Source: Desulfosporosinus sp. HMP52 (GTDB lineage Bacteria > Bacillota > Desulfitobacteriia > Desulfitobacteriales > Desulfitobacteriaceae). From it: a DNA stretch of 64,000 nucleotides. The stretch covers positions 32,090-96,089 of the forward strand of contig NZ_JMGA01000030.1 in NCBI RefSeq assembly GCF_000765145.1, written 5' to 3'. A program made the position numbers and the translations under genes. This document shows positions 8,743 to 18,198 of the stretch, in pieces. Each line of letters starts with the position of its first letter. Position 1 is the stretch's first letter. The notes under the pieces are model-generated. The model was not told where the DNA came from and made no database searches. It saw only the letters and a program-made list of their open reading frames with translations.

Positions 8743-9546
8743 CTATAGCATCTTCAGCTTTTCATCGACAGCTATTTTTTTTGCTTTTTTACTGCCATAT
8801 TTATAAATAAACATGATCTTGTCTAGGGGCATCAGGTCACTGCTTTTATGGATATAACTGCAATTTAAAAAGTCTCTTACATATTTTTCGTTAACATCTT
8901 CAATAGCTAAGGATTGCTTTAACACTTGTTCTAATTCAGCTTTAGAGATTTTGTCCATAATGTATTTAATGACTAAAATGTTGACTTGCAAAAATTCTAA
9001 GATTTTTGGTTGATCTAAATCCTTAATAAAGGTAATAGCCCTCTCATTATTCTTGATCGCCAAAAGTTCTGCCTGATAGGTAGGTGAATTAATATATCTT
9101 AAGGCATCATAATTAATTTTTACAGCCGCTTCTTGAACACTTGCGCAAGGTTCTTTGATGAATTTTATGGAATCGTAATTTTTTTGCACAGCTAATAATT
9201 GCAATTCCTCACTGGGATTCTGAACATATTTAATAGCCCAGCCGGCTTGATTGAGGGCTAATTTAATTAACTGTTCGCTGGGATTTTTAATGTACTCTAA
9301 GTTAACCCAGCCATCTTTGATTGCTTTGATCTGCATGTCTTCGGAAGGGTCATTAATAAATTGAATTGCTCGGCCATTATTGTCCAAAGCCAATTCTTGC
9401 ATCTCTCTGGTTGAATTATCGATAAATTTCAAAGTCAGACCATTTTTTTGTACAGCCAATAACTTAATCTCCTCGGTGGGATTAGGGATATAGGCTATCG
9501 CATTAGGATTATTCTTGATCATTTCAATCATCGTTGCTTTTTCCAT
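8743..9546 (-). CDS. DUF4116-like repeat protein
   Basis: 267 residues from ATG 9546 (AAAGGA 10 bases before it); an earlier in-frame start at 9579 lacks a site. The protein is built of about eight tandem repeats of 23-24 residues with the pattern NPSEELQLLAVQKNxxAIKFI, the style of DUF4116 leucine/alanine helical repeats. The final 70 residues are non-repetitive and basic at the end. Repeats of this type make an elongated solenoid, so a scaffold or target-recognition role for the downstream MoxR ATPase and VWA protein is a reasonable inference. First gene of the operon. Confidence 0.75.
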   Translation of the reverse strand: MEKATMIEMIKNNPNAIAYIPNPTEEIKLLAVQKNGLTLKFIDNSTREMQELALDNNGRAIQFINDPSEDMQIKAIKDGWVNLEYIKNPSEQLIKLALNQAGWAIKYVQNPSEELQLLAVQKNYDSIKFIKEPCASVQEAAVKINYDALRYINSPTYQAELLAIKNNERAITFIKDLDQPKILEFLQVNILVIKYIMDKISKAELEQVLKQSLAIEDVNEKYVRDFLNCSYIHKSSDLMPLDKIMFIYKYGSKKAKKIAVDEKLKML

Positions 9547-9699
9547 AAAGTTAGTTCCTTTTATGATTATTTTTAGCATTACTTTGCGTGATACTACTTT
9601 TTAAGTAAACCTAAATAAGGTGATTATACCACCAGATAAAAAAAGGGTCTATCAAACACGTTCATAAACCACACCCTAAGTACTTAGCACTTATATGAA

Positions 9700-9728
9700 A
9701 AGGAAGCTCAGTATGACTGAACTTCCTT
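9700..9728 (-). terminator. Terminator of the methyltransferase gene
   Basis: AAGGAAGCTCAGT and ACTGAACTTCCTT form a 13-position stem (one mismatch); on the minus strand it is followed by TTTTC. Confidence 0.7.
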
Positions 9729-9754
9729 GTTAAGAATCTTGACTGGTAATTTCC

Positions 9755-10447
9755 TCAGTCCTTGACCCACTTGGCCACCACAAAGCCAGGATTTCCTTCT
9801 CTTTTTTCCTCCATGGCTAGGGCCTCTGCTGTGGTTTGAACATTGGGTGGGAAGAAAAGACATTCTCCAATTTCCGCAGATCTGCCGATTTGCCAGGAAC
9901 CTATTTCCTCTTTGCTATAAAGAGTAGCACGAGCGAAGACAGAAGAGGGGTTGTTACGAGCTGCCTCGGCATAGTATTCACTCCAGGCACTCCTGCCGGC
10001 GATGAGTCCGATCATCAGACAGCCCCCGGGCTTTAAGCGACTAAATAGTTTTTGCAAGATTTTTTCCGGTTCAGGGACGAATTCAAAGGCGGTCATGGAA
10101 AAAATCCCATCATAGGTTTCCAGTTGATCAAGAATCTCAGTAATATCGGCCTGCCACCAGTGAACAGGCTTAGTTTCTGCAGTGTTCCCCTCGAGGGAGG
10201 CTAGTTTCTTTTGGGCCAGAGCCATCATTTCAGCAGAAATATCCACAGCTGTCACTTCATAGCCCTCTTGCACAAGCCAGCTGGTATATTGTCCGGTTCC
10301 ACAACCGATCTCCAAAACCTTGGTACCCGGTGTCTTAAACATGGACTGGGCCAAGTGACGTTCAACTTGATCAGAGACTGATCCAAGTTCAGTATCATAC
10401 CAGGAATCATAATGTGCAGCAACCCGGTCAAAAAGTGCTTCCTTCAT
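9755..10447 (-). CDS. Class I SAM-dependent methyltransferase
   Basis: 230 residues. Motif I is KVLEIGCGTGQYTSWL (about residues 43-58), followed by VTAVDISAEMMALAQ and a motif IV region YDGIFSMTAFEFVPEPEKIL; LKPGGCLMIGLI completes the UbiE/Methyltransf_11 pattern. GAGGGTGAT lies nine bases before ATG. Monocistronic with its own terminator. Substrate unknown. It shows little resemblance to the methyltransferase at 5401 beyond the shared fold. Confidence 0.85.
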   Translation of the reverse strand: MKEALFDRVAAHYDSWYDTELGSVSDQVERHLAQSMFKTPGTKVLEIGCGTGQYTSWLVQEGYEVTAVDISAEMMALAQKKLASLEGNTAETKPVHWWQADITEILDQLETYDGIFSMTAFEFVPEPEKILQKLFSRLKPGGCLMIGLIAGRSAWSEYYAEAARNNPSSVFARATLYSKEEIGSWQIGRSAEIGECLFFPPNVQTTAEALAMEEKREGNPGFVVAKWVKD

Positions 10448-10691
10448 TAGTAATCACCCTCATATTCAATTTCCTATTCTATATGTAGCATTCGAATTTC
10501 TACATTTTGCTCTTCAATTCCTTCTTTACATACACATAAAATTCAACAATGGGTATATTGCACTATGTATGTGGAAAGAAATATATTTTGATTGCTTAAT
10601 ATGACATGATGTCTTCAAGTTTGATATCGTATAATAACAGCATGTGATACCGTAACAGGTAGCAAAAAGTATTTGGAAAAGAGAGGAAACT

Positions 10692-11012
10692 ATGAAAGAT
10701 ATGAATTTTAGCGACGTAGTTGAACGTTCCGTTCAAATAAGAAAACTCTATCAACAACTAGAACGGCAGCATCATGGATCAGAATGGACCGTGGAAGAGG
10801 ATGCCTTAGCTTTCCTAACTGATGCCGGCTTGGTGGGTCGTTTGACTATGTGTCAGCAGGAGCGTTGGCCAAAAGGTGGTAATACAGTATCTGAATTGGA
10901 GCATAAACTTAGCGAGTGCATATGGTGGCTAATTGTTTTGGCAGAGCGTATGAATATTGATATTAATGAATCATTGGACCAGTTTTTATCAAAACTTGAA
11001 AAACAGTTCTAA
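10692..11012 (+). CDS. MazG-like nucleotide pyrophosphohydrolase family protein
   Basis: 106 residues, all-helical. The pattern WTVEEDALAFLTDAGLVGRLTM followed by LEHKLSECIWWLIVLAERMNIDI matches small MazG-like proteins, in which acidic residues on adjacent helices bind Mg2+ and an NTP. The first helix has the expected E(E)DxxxF-type pattern, although the usual ExxE/ExxD metal ligands are incompletely conserved here, so catalysis is unproven. GAGAGGA precedes ATG. Isolated on the plus strand, facing the convergent cyanophycin synthetase gene. Confidence 0.7.
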   Translation: MKDMNFSDVVERSVQIRKLYQQLERQHHGSEWTVEEDALAFLTDAGLVGRLTMCQQERWPKGGNTVSELEHKLSECIWWLIVLAERMNIDINESLDQFLSKLEKQF

Positions 11013-11091
11013 CGGAAATGACTCCCGTACCATTAGTACAGGAGCCTCGATCTGGGGTTTTATTTGGAATGTAAATTGTGCAGAGCAAGTA

Positions 11092-13704
11092 TTATTTTGC
11101 AGTAAGCTTATCAAATTGCATACCTTTTTTTCTATCTTTCATTATCTCGATAAGAGGTGCAGATTCTTCGAAGAAGACAATAACGATATCCTCTGGTTTG
11201 GCGAGATCCAAGGCAGCTTTAAAAGCCTCCTCCTCATCAAGGATTATTTGCAAGTTTACTCTTGGAAAGTTTGAGGATAGGACGCCTTTTTCCAAGAGAT
11301 CTGCCACCTCGCCGTCCGCTCTGCCTCTTTTATTCCGATCTTCTTTTATCATAATATAGTCGAAGTTCGCTCCGGCGCATTCCCCAACTTCAAGTATATC
11401 CTTGTCTGCTCTATCTCCAGGTACTCCAATAACTCCGATCAATTTATGGTGTTCTATTTGCTTAAGTCCATCAATTACGCATTGATAACCTTCTTTATTA
11501 TGGCCATAGTCTAAAATAACCCGCTGATCATTAACACAATACATATTAAATCTACCGGGATTATTATTGCAATAAAAGGACGTCAAACCTTGTCTGATTG
11601 AATTATAATCAATACCTAGCCCTACAGCAGCAGCACAGGAAGCCATGGCATTTTCTATGTTGTATTTCAGAGCGCCGTTTAAGGTAATGCCAATGCTATT
11701 AACAGCTAGCAACGGTTCAGCATGATAGTCCTTTTGGATCATTATCGTGCCGTCATCGACATAGACGCCATACCCACCTTTCAGGAGGTTGTCTTGCAGG
11801 GTGGGATTGTCTTTATGATGAGAAAAAACAATAAGTTTACTTTTGAAACGGTCGAGAATGCTTAAGCTCAGCGGATCATCCCCATTAATCACCACATAAC
11901 CATCTTCCTTAACAGCTTCGCCCACTAACGCTTTAACTTTTGCCAAGTCTTCCAGGGTTTCTACTTCATCGAGCCCTAGGTGATCCTGAGTTATGTTAGT
12001 GATCACTCCGACATCTGCTGTCTCATAGGCTAAGCCGCCTTTAATCATGCCACCCCGGGCGGTTTCTAAGACCGCTGCATCAATATCCTTATTGATCAGG
12101 ACTGACAAAGCGCTCTGAGGACCGGTAGTATCTCCTTGATAGATACATTTCCCTTCGATATAGATTCCATCGGTTGTGGTCATTCCAACGGAATAGCCCG
12201 CAAGTGAGAGGATGTGGGCAATGAGTCTTGTGGTGGTTGTTTTTCCGTTGGTTCCGGTTATTGCTACCAGGGGGACTTTTTTAAATCCATCCTTAAATAA
12301 TTTATCAACGATGTGTCCTGCGACATTGCGTTTTTTGCCACTGAACGGATTGTGATGCATTCTAATACCCGGTGCAGCATTGACTTCAATGATTGCGCCT
12401 CCTTCGGTAAGGGGCTTGCTAATATCTTGACACAGCAAATCAATGCCGCAGATGTCTAGTCCAATAGCATTTGCTGCCCGTTGGCAGAGTTCAATGGTTT
12501 CCTTGCAGATTGAATCTGTATGATCGATGGCAAAGCCACCGGTAGATAAATTGGCGTTAGCTTTTAAGGTTAATTTCTCACCCTTCAATAGAATTGACTC
12601 TAAGCAGTAGTTTTTTTGATTTAAATAAGTAATCAAAGTCTCATCAATTTTGATTTTTGTTAATTCCTTTTCATGCCCCTCGCCTCTGCGAATGTCCTGG
12701 TTCACTGTATATATTAACTGCTCTATGGAGCTTACCCCATCTCCAATAATGAAGGGGGGGATTCTCTCTGAAACAGCTACTATGTCCCCATAAACACTGC
12801 ATACTCGATAGTCATTTCCCTGGATATGCTCTTCAATCATGATATTTTGATAATCCTTAGACAAAAGGTCATAGGCGTTGGATAATCCTATCTTATCGTT
12901 AATATTGGCTATAACTCCCTTGCCTTGATTACCATACTGGGGTTTTAGTACCACCGGATATCCTATCTCTTGGGCAGCGGATAAGGCATCACTTTTATTC
13001 TGAACTTTCCTGCCATATGCAATCGGCAGACAATGCAAGCTAAGTAGTTCTTTAGTAAGTAACTTATCCTGAGCAATGCTGACAGCGATTTCCCGGGTGT
13101 CATTGCCCAGAGTAGCTTGGATAGTTTTGGAGTGTTTTCCGTAACCTAATTGAAAAATGCTTTCTTGACCGATTCTTAAGATCGGGATTCCTCTTTTCCT
13201 CGCCTCGTTGCAAATATCCAGAGTACTCCGGCCGAGTTGTTCACTCACTAATAGTTCCTTTAAATTTGCGTATCTTAGATCTAGATCAAAGGACTCATGC
13301 TTTATTAAGGAATTAATGAAGTCAACGGCTGTATTCCCAACCTCTAACCCTGTAGACATGTATTCATATTGATAAATAACATAGTATCTATCCCCGGATA
13401 TCTCCCGGGCCTTTCCATAACTTACTTCTAAGCCCAACATATTCTGGAGGGCAATAATAATATGCTCTGTGACATGTGCCAAATAGGTTCCCTCTGTCAA
13501 TCTCTTAATAAAGCCTCTATCCTCATCAATACCACACCGGTGCTTTTCAAGCTCTGGCAGCATGCTTATTAAGGTTGAATTAAAACCTTTGATTTCCTTA
13601 CTTGGAATGTCACAGTATCCTTCTAAATCTAGGTCCAGCCTGATGCATTTTTTGTGTGAATAAATGTTCCTTCCCGGAAAAACCTTGGAACTAATAATTT
13701 TCAC
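11092..13704 (-). CDS. cphA: Cyanophycin synthetase
   Basis: 870 residues, the normal length for CphA, which polymerises aspartate and arginine into the storage polymer cyanophycin using ATP. The N-terminal domain (to about 160) precedes an ATP-grasp domain (about 210-475; GYPVVLKPQYGNQGKG and IIEVNAAPGIRMHHNP), and the C-terminal half is a Mur-ligase-like domain with P-loop VAITGTNGKTTTTRL (about residue 490) and ETARGGMIKGGLAYE and VLDYGHN-type motifs (ILDYGHNKEGY). GTG start at 13704 with AGGAGGT eight bases before. No cyanophycinase or isoaspartyl dipeptidase gene is adjacent. Single gene. Confidence 0.93.
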   Translation of the reverse strand: MKIISSKVFPGRNIYSHKKCIRLDLDLEGYCDIPSKEIKGFNSTLISMLPELEKHRCGIDEDRGFIKRLTEGTYLAHVTEHIIIALQNMLGLEVSYGKAREISGDRYYVIYQYEYMSTGLEVGNTAVDFINSLIKHESFDLDLRYANLKELLVSEQLGRSTLDICNEARKRGIPILRIGQESIFQLGYGKHSKTIQATLGNDTREIAVSIAQDKLLTKELLSLHCLPIAYGRKVQNKSDALSAAQEIGYPVVLKPQYGNQGKGVIANINDKIGLSNAYDLLSKDYQNIMIEEHIQGNDYRVCSVYGDIVAVSERIPPFIIGDGVSSIEQLIYTVNQDIRRGEGHEKELTKIKIDETLITYLNQKNYCLESILLKGEKLTLKANANLSTGGFAIDHTDSICKETIELCQRAANAIGLDICGIDLLCQDISKPLTEGGAIIEVNAAPGIRMHHNPFSGKKRNVAGHIVDKLFKDGFKKVPLVAITGTNGKTTTTRLIAHILSLAGYSVGMTTTDGIYIEGKCIYQGDTTGPQSALSVLINKDIDAAVLETARGGMIKGGLAYETADVGVITNITQDHLGLDEVETLEDLAKVKALVGEAVKEDGYVVINGDDPLSLSILDRFKSKLIVFSHHKDNPTLQDNLLKGGYGVYVDDGTIMIQKDYHAEPLLAVNSIGITLNGALKYNIENAMASCAAAVGLGIDYNSIRQGLTSFYCNNNPGRFNMYCVNDQRVILDYGHNKEGYQCVIDGLKQIEHHKLIGVIGVPGDRADKDILEVGECAGANFDYIMIKEDRNKRGRADGEVADLLEKGVLSSNFPRVNLQIILDEEEAFKAALDLAKPEDIVIVFFEESAPLIEIMKDRKKGMQFDKLTAK

Positions 13705-14030
13705 GAAGCTGACCTCCTATTGAAGATTCATTTCCATATTCCTTATATGCTTTTGCTAAGTGTCCGTCAAATTAATCAATCCGCTGCGATTCTAATATAT
13801 CCAAGAATCTAACATGTACGCTGGTATTTATTGTTTAATACGGCTCGCTATGGTTATCTTAAACACATCAATGAATTAAATGACCAATTAATGTCCCTGC
13901 GGAATCACCGACTCTGCAAGTCCGAGTAGCGTATTCATATCCTCCGATTCGTTTACAACGAATTATTACTTAGTAAGTATGTAACAACAAACTTGTTATT
14001 CAGTAAAATATAGTAAATAAAAATAAGAAG
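13705..14030. other. Intergenic stretch between divergent genes
   Basis: About 330 bases between cphA (leftward) and the next gene (rightward). A short open frame at about 13840-13930 (contains YGYLKHINELNDQLMSLRNH) has no ribosome binding site and may be a relic; otherwise nothing was seen apart from an A/T-rich region near 13950-14030. Confidence 0.4.
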
Positions 14031-14039
14031 GTGGCTATA

Positions 14040-14447
14040 TTGACAAGTGGTTACATTACTTATCCCGGATTTAAGCCTGGAGACAAAGTAGTTGCACTCG
14101 TTTTCCATCCTCCAGAGATTAGGAGTGGAACAAAAGCAACCATAATATCACCACGAGTAGAGAGCCTTTATGCAGTACAATTGCCCGATGGAGAGCTACA
14201 TCGATGGTTTACTGGCTCTGAGTTGGAACCTGTAAGCCCATGTCTCAATCATTACGGGATACTACAGGCAGGAGAGCTGGCTAGAGTATTGAATGAGAAA
14301 GGGCATCCGCCAAAGATTCAGCAAGGAATGATTGTTAAAATAGTGAAGGTTTTCCCACAAACTCTTGTGTACGATTTAAAATTAGAAAATGGTAAGTATC
14401 ATCGCTGGCTTGCTGATTTCGAAATTATCCCTTCTAGTCTGGTCTGA
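14040..14447 (+). CDS. Small protein with two SH3-like repeats
   Basis: 135 residues from TTG 14040, seven bases after AAGGTGG; an in-frame GTG at 14031 overlaps that site. The sequence is an imperfect tandem duplication: a KPGDKVVAL...YAVQLPDGELHRWFTGSELEPV unit is repeated as QQGMIVKIV...YDLKLENGKYHRWLADFEIIPS. Each half looks like a five-stranded SH3/KOW-like barrel ending in an HRW motif. I know no named family. It is monocistronic and its function is unknown. Confidence 0.65.
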   Translation: MTSGYITYPGFKPGDKVVALVFHPPEIRSGTKATIISPRVESLYAVQLPDGELHRWFTGSELEPVSPCLNHYGILQAGELARVLNEKGHPPKIQQGMIVKIVKVFPQTLVYDLKLENGKYHRWLADFEIIPSSLV

Positions 14448-14565
14448 AAAGTATCTGATTATTGACAGAAGCGTGTGGGAAACAAGGGGATACTTATAAT
14501 TCAATTGGAAACAATAGCTCGGAGGCTTTTTAAAATCCTAAATGAGAAGGAACCGGCGTGATTAG

Positions 14566-17022
14566 ATGACTGAAAAACTCAACCAGTACAATCAAAAAAG
14601 AAACTTCACCAGAACCGCAGAACCGGAAGGGATAACAGAAGTTACCCAAGAGGGTCTGAGGTATGTGGTTCAGCACCATTTGGCTCGCAGAGATCATTAC
14701 GACTTCCGCCTGGAATGGGAAGGAGCCCTATTAAGCTGGGCAGTGCCTAAGGGCCCTTCCTATGATACCCGTGACAAGAGGCTGGCCATAAGGGTGGAGG
14801 AGCATCCCTTGGAATATAGAAACTTTGAGGGGACGATTCCCCAAGGGGAATATGGCGGCGGTGTGGTTATGCTCTGGGATGAAGGGTACTGGGAACCCTA
14901 TGGGGATGTGGGTGACGGACTCCGTGCAGGTGTGCTGAAGTTTGTTGTGAAAGGACGCAGACTTAAGGGCAAGTGGGCTCTGGTGCGCTTGAAAGGAAAA
15001 GCGGGGGAGAAGCAGGATAACTGGCTGTTGCTTAAAGAAAAAGATGAGTATGCCAAAACTTCCGAGGGAATTTCAGAATTTAATACCAGCATTAGAACCG
15101 GACGCACCATGACGGAAATTGAAGAAGGGGAAGAGGAAAAAATCACTCAGAATCCCTTTAGCAGTGCCAGCGTGCAGTTGGCCCAATTAGTCCATACGCC
15201 TCCTAAGGGTGAGGATTGGCTCTATGAGTTGAAATACGATGGCTACAGAATACTGGCCTATATTGAAGGTAACAGTGTCCGGCTGATTACCAGGAACGGC
15301 CATGATTATACAAAGCGGTTTCAGGAAGTCGCCACTTCCCTTACTGAATGGGCTATTGGCCGGGCGATGATTCTGGACGGTGAAATGGTCATCACGGATC
15401 CAGCGGGGAAGACGGACTTTCAGGCCCTGCAGAACTATCTAAAAAACCCCCAGGCCAAAAACCTGACCTATATCGTCTTCGACCTCCTGGCTCTGGATGG
15501 AACGGATCTCAGGGGCCAACGTCTGATTGACAGGAAGGAGACGCTGGCAGCCTTAATGCAGGATGCACCCGAAAACCTCCACTACAGCCGGCATGTGAGA
15601 GGAAACGGCAAAGAGAGTTTCCGGGCGGCCTGTGAAGGGGATATGGAAGGGATAATCGGTAAAAAAGCCGATTCCGTCTACAGTGGAGGAAGAAACGGCG
15701 ACTGGGTCAAGCTTAAATGCGATAAAAGGCAGGAATTTGTGATCGGAGGCTATACCCTTTCCAATAAAAAAACCAGCGGAATAAGTTCCCTCCTCCTGGG
15801 CGTCTATGCAAGGGGGGAATTAGTCTATGCCGGCCGAGCCGGCACCGGCTTGAGCGAAGCGGATATGAAAAAGCTGGAGGGTGAATTTGCTAGCATACAG
15901 AGAGGAGAGTCCCCTTTCCAATTTGCGCCTAAACCCAGGTCCGGTGAAAAGATCACCTGGCTGGAACCTAAATTGGTGGCGGAAATTAAATTTGCCGAAT
16001 GGACCGCAGATCATCAGTTAAGGCAAGCCAGCTTTAAAGGCCTGCGGGGGGATAAGAATCCTAAGGATATTAGAAAAGAAACAGCGGATGAAGATAGAGC
16101 AGACGACGAAACACTGTCCCCATCAGCGGTTAAAAAAACGGAAAGCCTTGTGGAAGTAAACACCAACGGGATCATCATCGAAGGAATCAAGATCAGCAAC
16201 CCGGACAAAGTGATCTTTCCTGGCTCGGAAATCACTAAAGTCGATGTGATTCGGTATTACGCCCAGGTGGCAGAGCGCATGCTGCCCTATGTGAGCCATA
16301 GGGTTCTTAGCATTGTACGCTGTCCCAAAGGCATAGCCCAGACTTGCTTTTATAAGAAGCATCCCGTTCCGGGAAGCAAAGGAATTGTCACTATCCCGAT
16401 TTCTACCGGCAGCGGTGAACAAGAGGACTACTTCTATATTGACGCCCCCGCCGGGCTGATCGCTGAAGCACAAATGGGCACCCTAGAATTTCATATCTGG
16501 GGGAGCCGGGTGGACCATCTAGAAAAACCTGACATGATGGTATTTGATCTGGATCCTGACGAAGGGATGGATCTGAGCAGGGTGCGTCAAGGTGTGCTGG
16601 ATGTAAAAAATATTCTGGCCCAGCTTTCCCTGAACTCCTACCTCAAGACCAGCGGCGGTAAAGGGTATCATGTAGTCGTCCCCTTAAAACCGTCCGTAAC
16701 CTGGGAGAGGTTTCACGATTTTGCCAGGCGCGTTGCCGAAGTGATGGAACAGAAGTGGCCTGACCGTTATACAAGCAATGTGAGAAAAGCTAAGCGTACT
16801 AACAAGATCTTCATCGACTGGATTCGCAACGGCAGAGGTGCTACCAGCATAGCCCCCTATTCCCTGAGAGCTAGGAACGGGGCCGGAGTGTCCATGCCCA
16901 TCGCCTGGGCTGAACTGAACACGGTGGCTCCTGACGGTATCAATATGGCGGAGGCCCTCCGGAGGATCGGCGGCAATGACCCTTGGCAGGATTTTTTCCG
17001 GAATAATCAGCAACTTAAATGA
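14566..17022 (+). CDS. ligD: Multidomain ATP-dependent DNA ligase LigD
   Basis: 818 residues with the order phosphoesterase-ligase-polymerase. Residues about 25-150 are the 3'-phosphoesterase domain (HLARRDHYDFRLEW, IPQGEYGGG). Residues about 200-500 are the ligase with the adenylated lysine in ELKYDGYR (Lys223) and VFDLLALDG and EGIIGKKAD motifs. Residues about 535-815 are the LigD primase/polymerase with catalytic DLDPD (Asp661, Asp663) and SGGKGYHVVVPL. In known systems LigD repairs double-strand breaks with Ku by end joining, notably in spores. No ku gene is in the window. The start lacks a close ribosome binding site (AAGGA is 17 bases upstream). Confidence 0.93.
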   Translation: MTEKLNQYNQKRNFTRTAEPEGITEVTQEGLRYVVQHHLARRDHYDFRLEWEGALLSWAVPKGPSYDTRDKRLAIRVEEHPLEYRNFEGTIPQGEYGGGVVMLWDEGYWEPYGDVGDGLRAGVLKFVVKGRRLKGKWALVRLKGKAGEKQDNWLLLKEKDEYAKTSEGISEFNTSIRTGRTMTEIEEGEEEKITQNPFSSASVQLAQLVHTPPKGEDWLYELKYDGYRILAYIEGNSVRLITRNGHDYTKRFQEVATSLTEWAIGRAMILDGEMVITDPAGKTDFQALQNYLKNPQAKNLTYIVFDLLALDGTDLRGQRLIDRKETLAALMQDAPENLHYSRHVRGNGKESFRAACEGDMEGIIGKKADSVYSGGRNGDWVKLKCDKRQEFVIGGYTLSNKKTSGISSLLLGVYARGELVYAGRAGTGLSEADMKKLEGEFASIQRGESPFQFAPKPRSGEKITWLEPKLVAEIKFAEWTADHQLRQASFKGLRGDKNPKDIRKETADEDRADDETLSPSAVKKTESLVEVNTNGIIIEGIKISNPDKVIFPGSEITKVDVIRYYAQVAERMLPYVSHRVLSIVRCPKGIAQTCFYKKHPVPGSKGIVTIPISTGSGEQEDYFYIDAPAGLIAEAQMGTLEFHIWGSRVDHLEKPDMMVFDLDPDEGMDLSRVRQGVLDVKNILAQLSLNSYLKTSGGKGYHVVVPLKPSVTWERFHDFARRVAEVMEQKWPDRYTSNVRKAKRTNKIFIDWIRNGRGATSIAPYSLRARNGAGVSMPIAWAELNTVAPDGINMAEALRRIGGNDPWQDFFRNNQQLK

Positions 17023-17101
17023 ATGCAGGGGGTCCTTTGCAGTTGCGTTTTTCTAGATTTGATTTATACTTTAAGTATTAAATGGGGCGAGGAGCACTGG
17101 T

Positions 17102-18130
17102 ATGAGCATGAAATTTATTAAACGAATACCGACTGCTGAAGAAATCATTGAGCAGTTACCGTTACCTAATCATATAAGTAGTCTTCGCAACAAACGAGTT
17201 GACGAAATGAGAAATGTTTTTGCTAATCAAGATGATCGGTTTATCCTGATTATCGGACCTTGCTCGGCGGATAATGAGGATTCCGTCTGTGATTATATCG
17301 AGAAATTGGCTGAAGTTCAGGAAAAGGTGAAAGACCGACTATTAATCATTCCGAGAATTTATACAAACAAGCCTCGTACCACAGGTGAGGGTTATAAGGG
17401 TATGGTTCACCAACCCGACCCCGGGAAAAAGCCTGATTTATGCGAGGGGATTAAAGCCATTCGCAGACTGCATATCAGAGCGTTATCAGAATTTGGTATG
17501 CCGGCAGCTGATGAAATGCTATATCCGGAAAACTATAGTTATCTTGCAGATGTTTTAGGTTATATCGCTATAGGGGCCAGGTCGGTGGAAAATCAGCAGC
17601 ATCGTCTCACTGTCAGTGGAATTAACTTGCCGATTGGCATGAAAAATCCCACCAGCGGAGATCTAACAGTTATGTTAAACTCAATTATTGCTGCGCAGAG
17701 CAACCATACCTTTATCTATAACGGCTGGGAAGTTGATACCCTAGGAAATCCCTACGCCCATGCCATTTTAAGGGGTGCCGTTGACTTCACCGGACGAAAT
17801 ATCCCCAATTATCACTTTGAAGATCTGATTCATACTGCTGCCGAGTATGAAAAACTAGACCTTAAAAATCCGGCTATTATCGTCGATGTCAACCATGCTA
17901 ATTCGATGAAACGTTTTTATGAACAGCCGCGAATCGCTCGGGAAGTTTTATTAAGTAGAAAGTACGATGGGTTACTTAAGAAAATGATTAAAGGTTTGAT
18001 GATTGAAAGCTATCTGGTTGAAGGCAGACAAGGTATCGATGAAAATATCTACGGAAAATCCATTACAGATTCATGCTTGGGTTGGGAGAGTACAGAAAAG
18101 CTTATTTACTATATTGCCGATAATAGTTAA
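17102..18130 (+). CDS. aroG: 3-deoxy-7-phosphoheptulonate (DAHP) synthase, AroG type
   Basis: 342 residues. This enzyme condenses phosphoenolpyruvate with erythrose 4-phosphate, the first step of the shikimate pathway. The AroF/G/H (type I-alpha) motifs are present: LIIGPCSADNED, RIYTNKPRTTGEGYKGMVHQPDP, GARSVENQQHR, GMKNPTSGD and IIVDVNHANS. It lacks a fused chorismate mutase domain. GAGGAG sits about eight bases before ATG 17102, and a strong terminator follows, so it is monocistronic. The specific paralogue letter is a guess; the enzyme class is firm. Confidence 0.92.
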   Translation: MSMKFIKRIPTAEEIIEQLPLPNHISSLRNKRVDEMRNVFANQDDRFILIIGPCSADNEDSVCDYIEKLAEVQEKVKDRLLIIPRIYTNKPRTTGEGYKGMVHQPDPGKKPDLCEGIKAIRRLHIRALSEFGMPAADEMLYPENYSYLADVLGYIAIGARSVENQQHRLTVSGINLPIGMKNPTSGDLTVMLNSIIAAQSNHTFIYNGWEVDTLGNPYAHAILRGAVDFTGRNIPNYHFEDLIHTAAEYEKLDLKNPAIIVDVNHANSMKRFYEQPRIAREVLLSRKYDGLLKKMIKGLMIESYLVEGRQGIDENIYGKSITDSCLGWESTEKLIYYIADNS

Positions 18131-18135
18131 TTTAT

Positions 18136-18165
18136 CCAAAGGCCAAAATTTGGCCTTTGGTTTTT
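18136..18165 (+). terminator. Rho-independent terminator of the DAHP synthase gene
   Basis: CCAAAGGCCA (18136-18145) begins a perfect self-complementary stem through 18160, followed by TTTTT. Confidence 0.88.
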
Positions 18166-18198
18166 AATAATTTGATTTTGTGAAAGGAAGGGCAAGAA

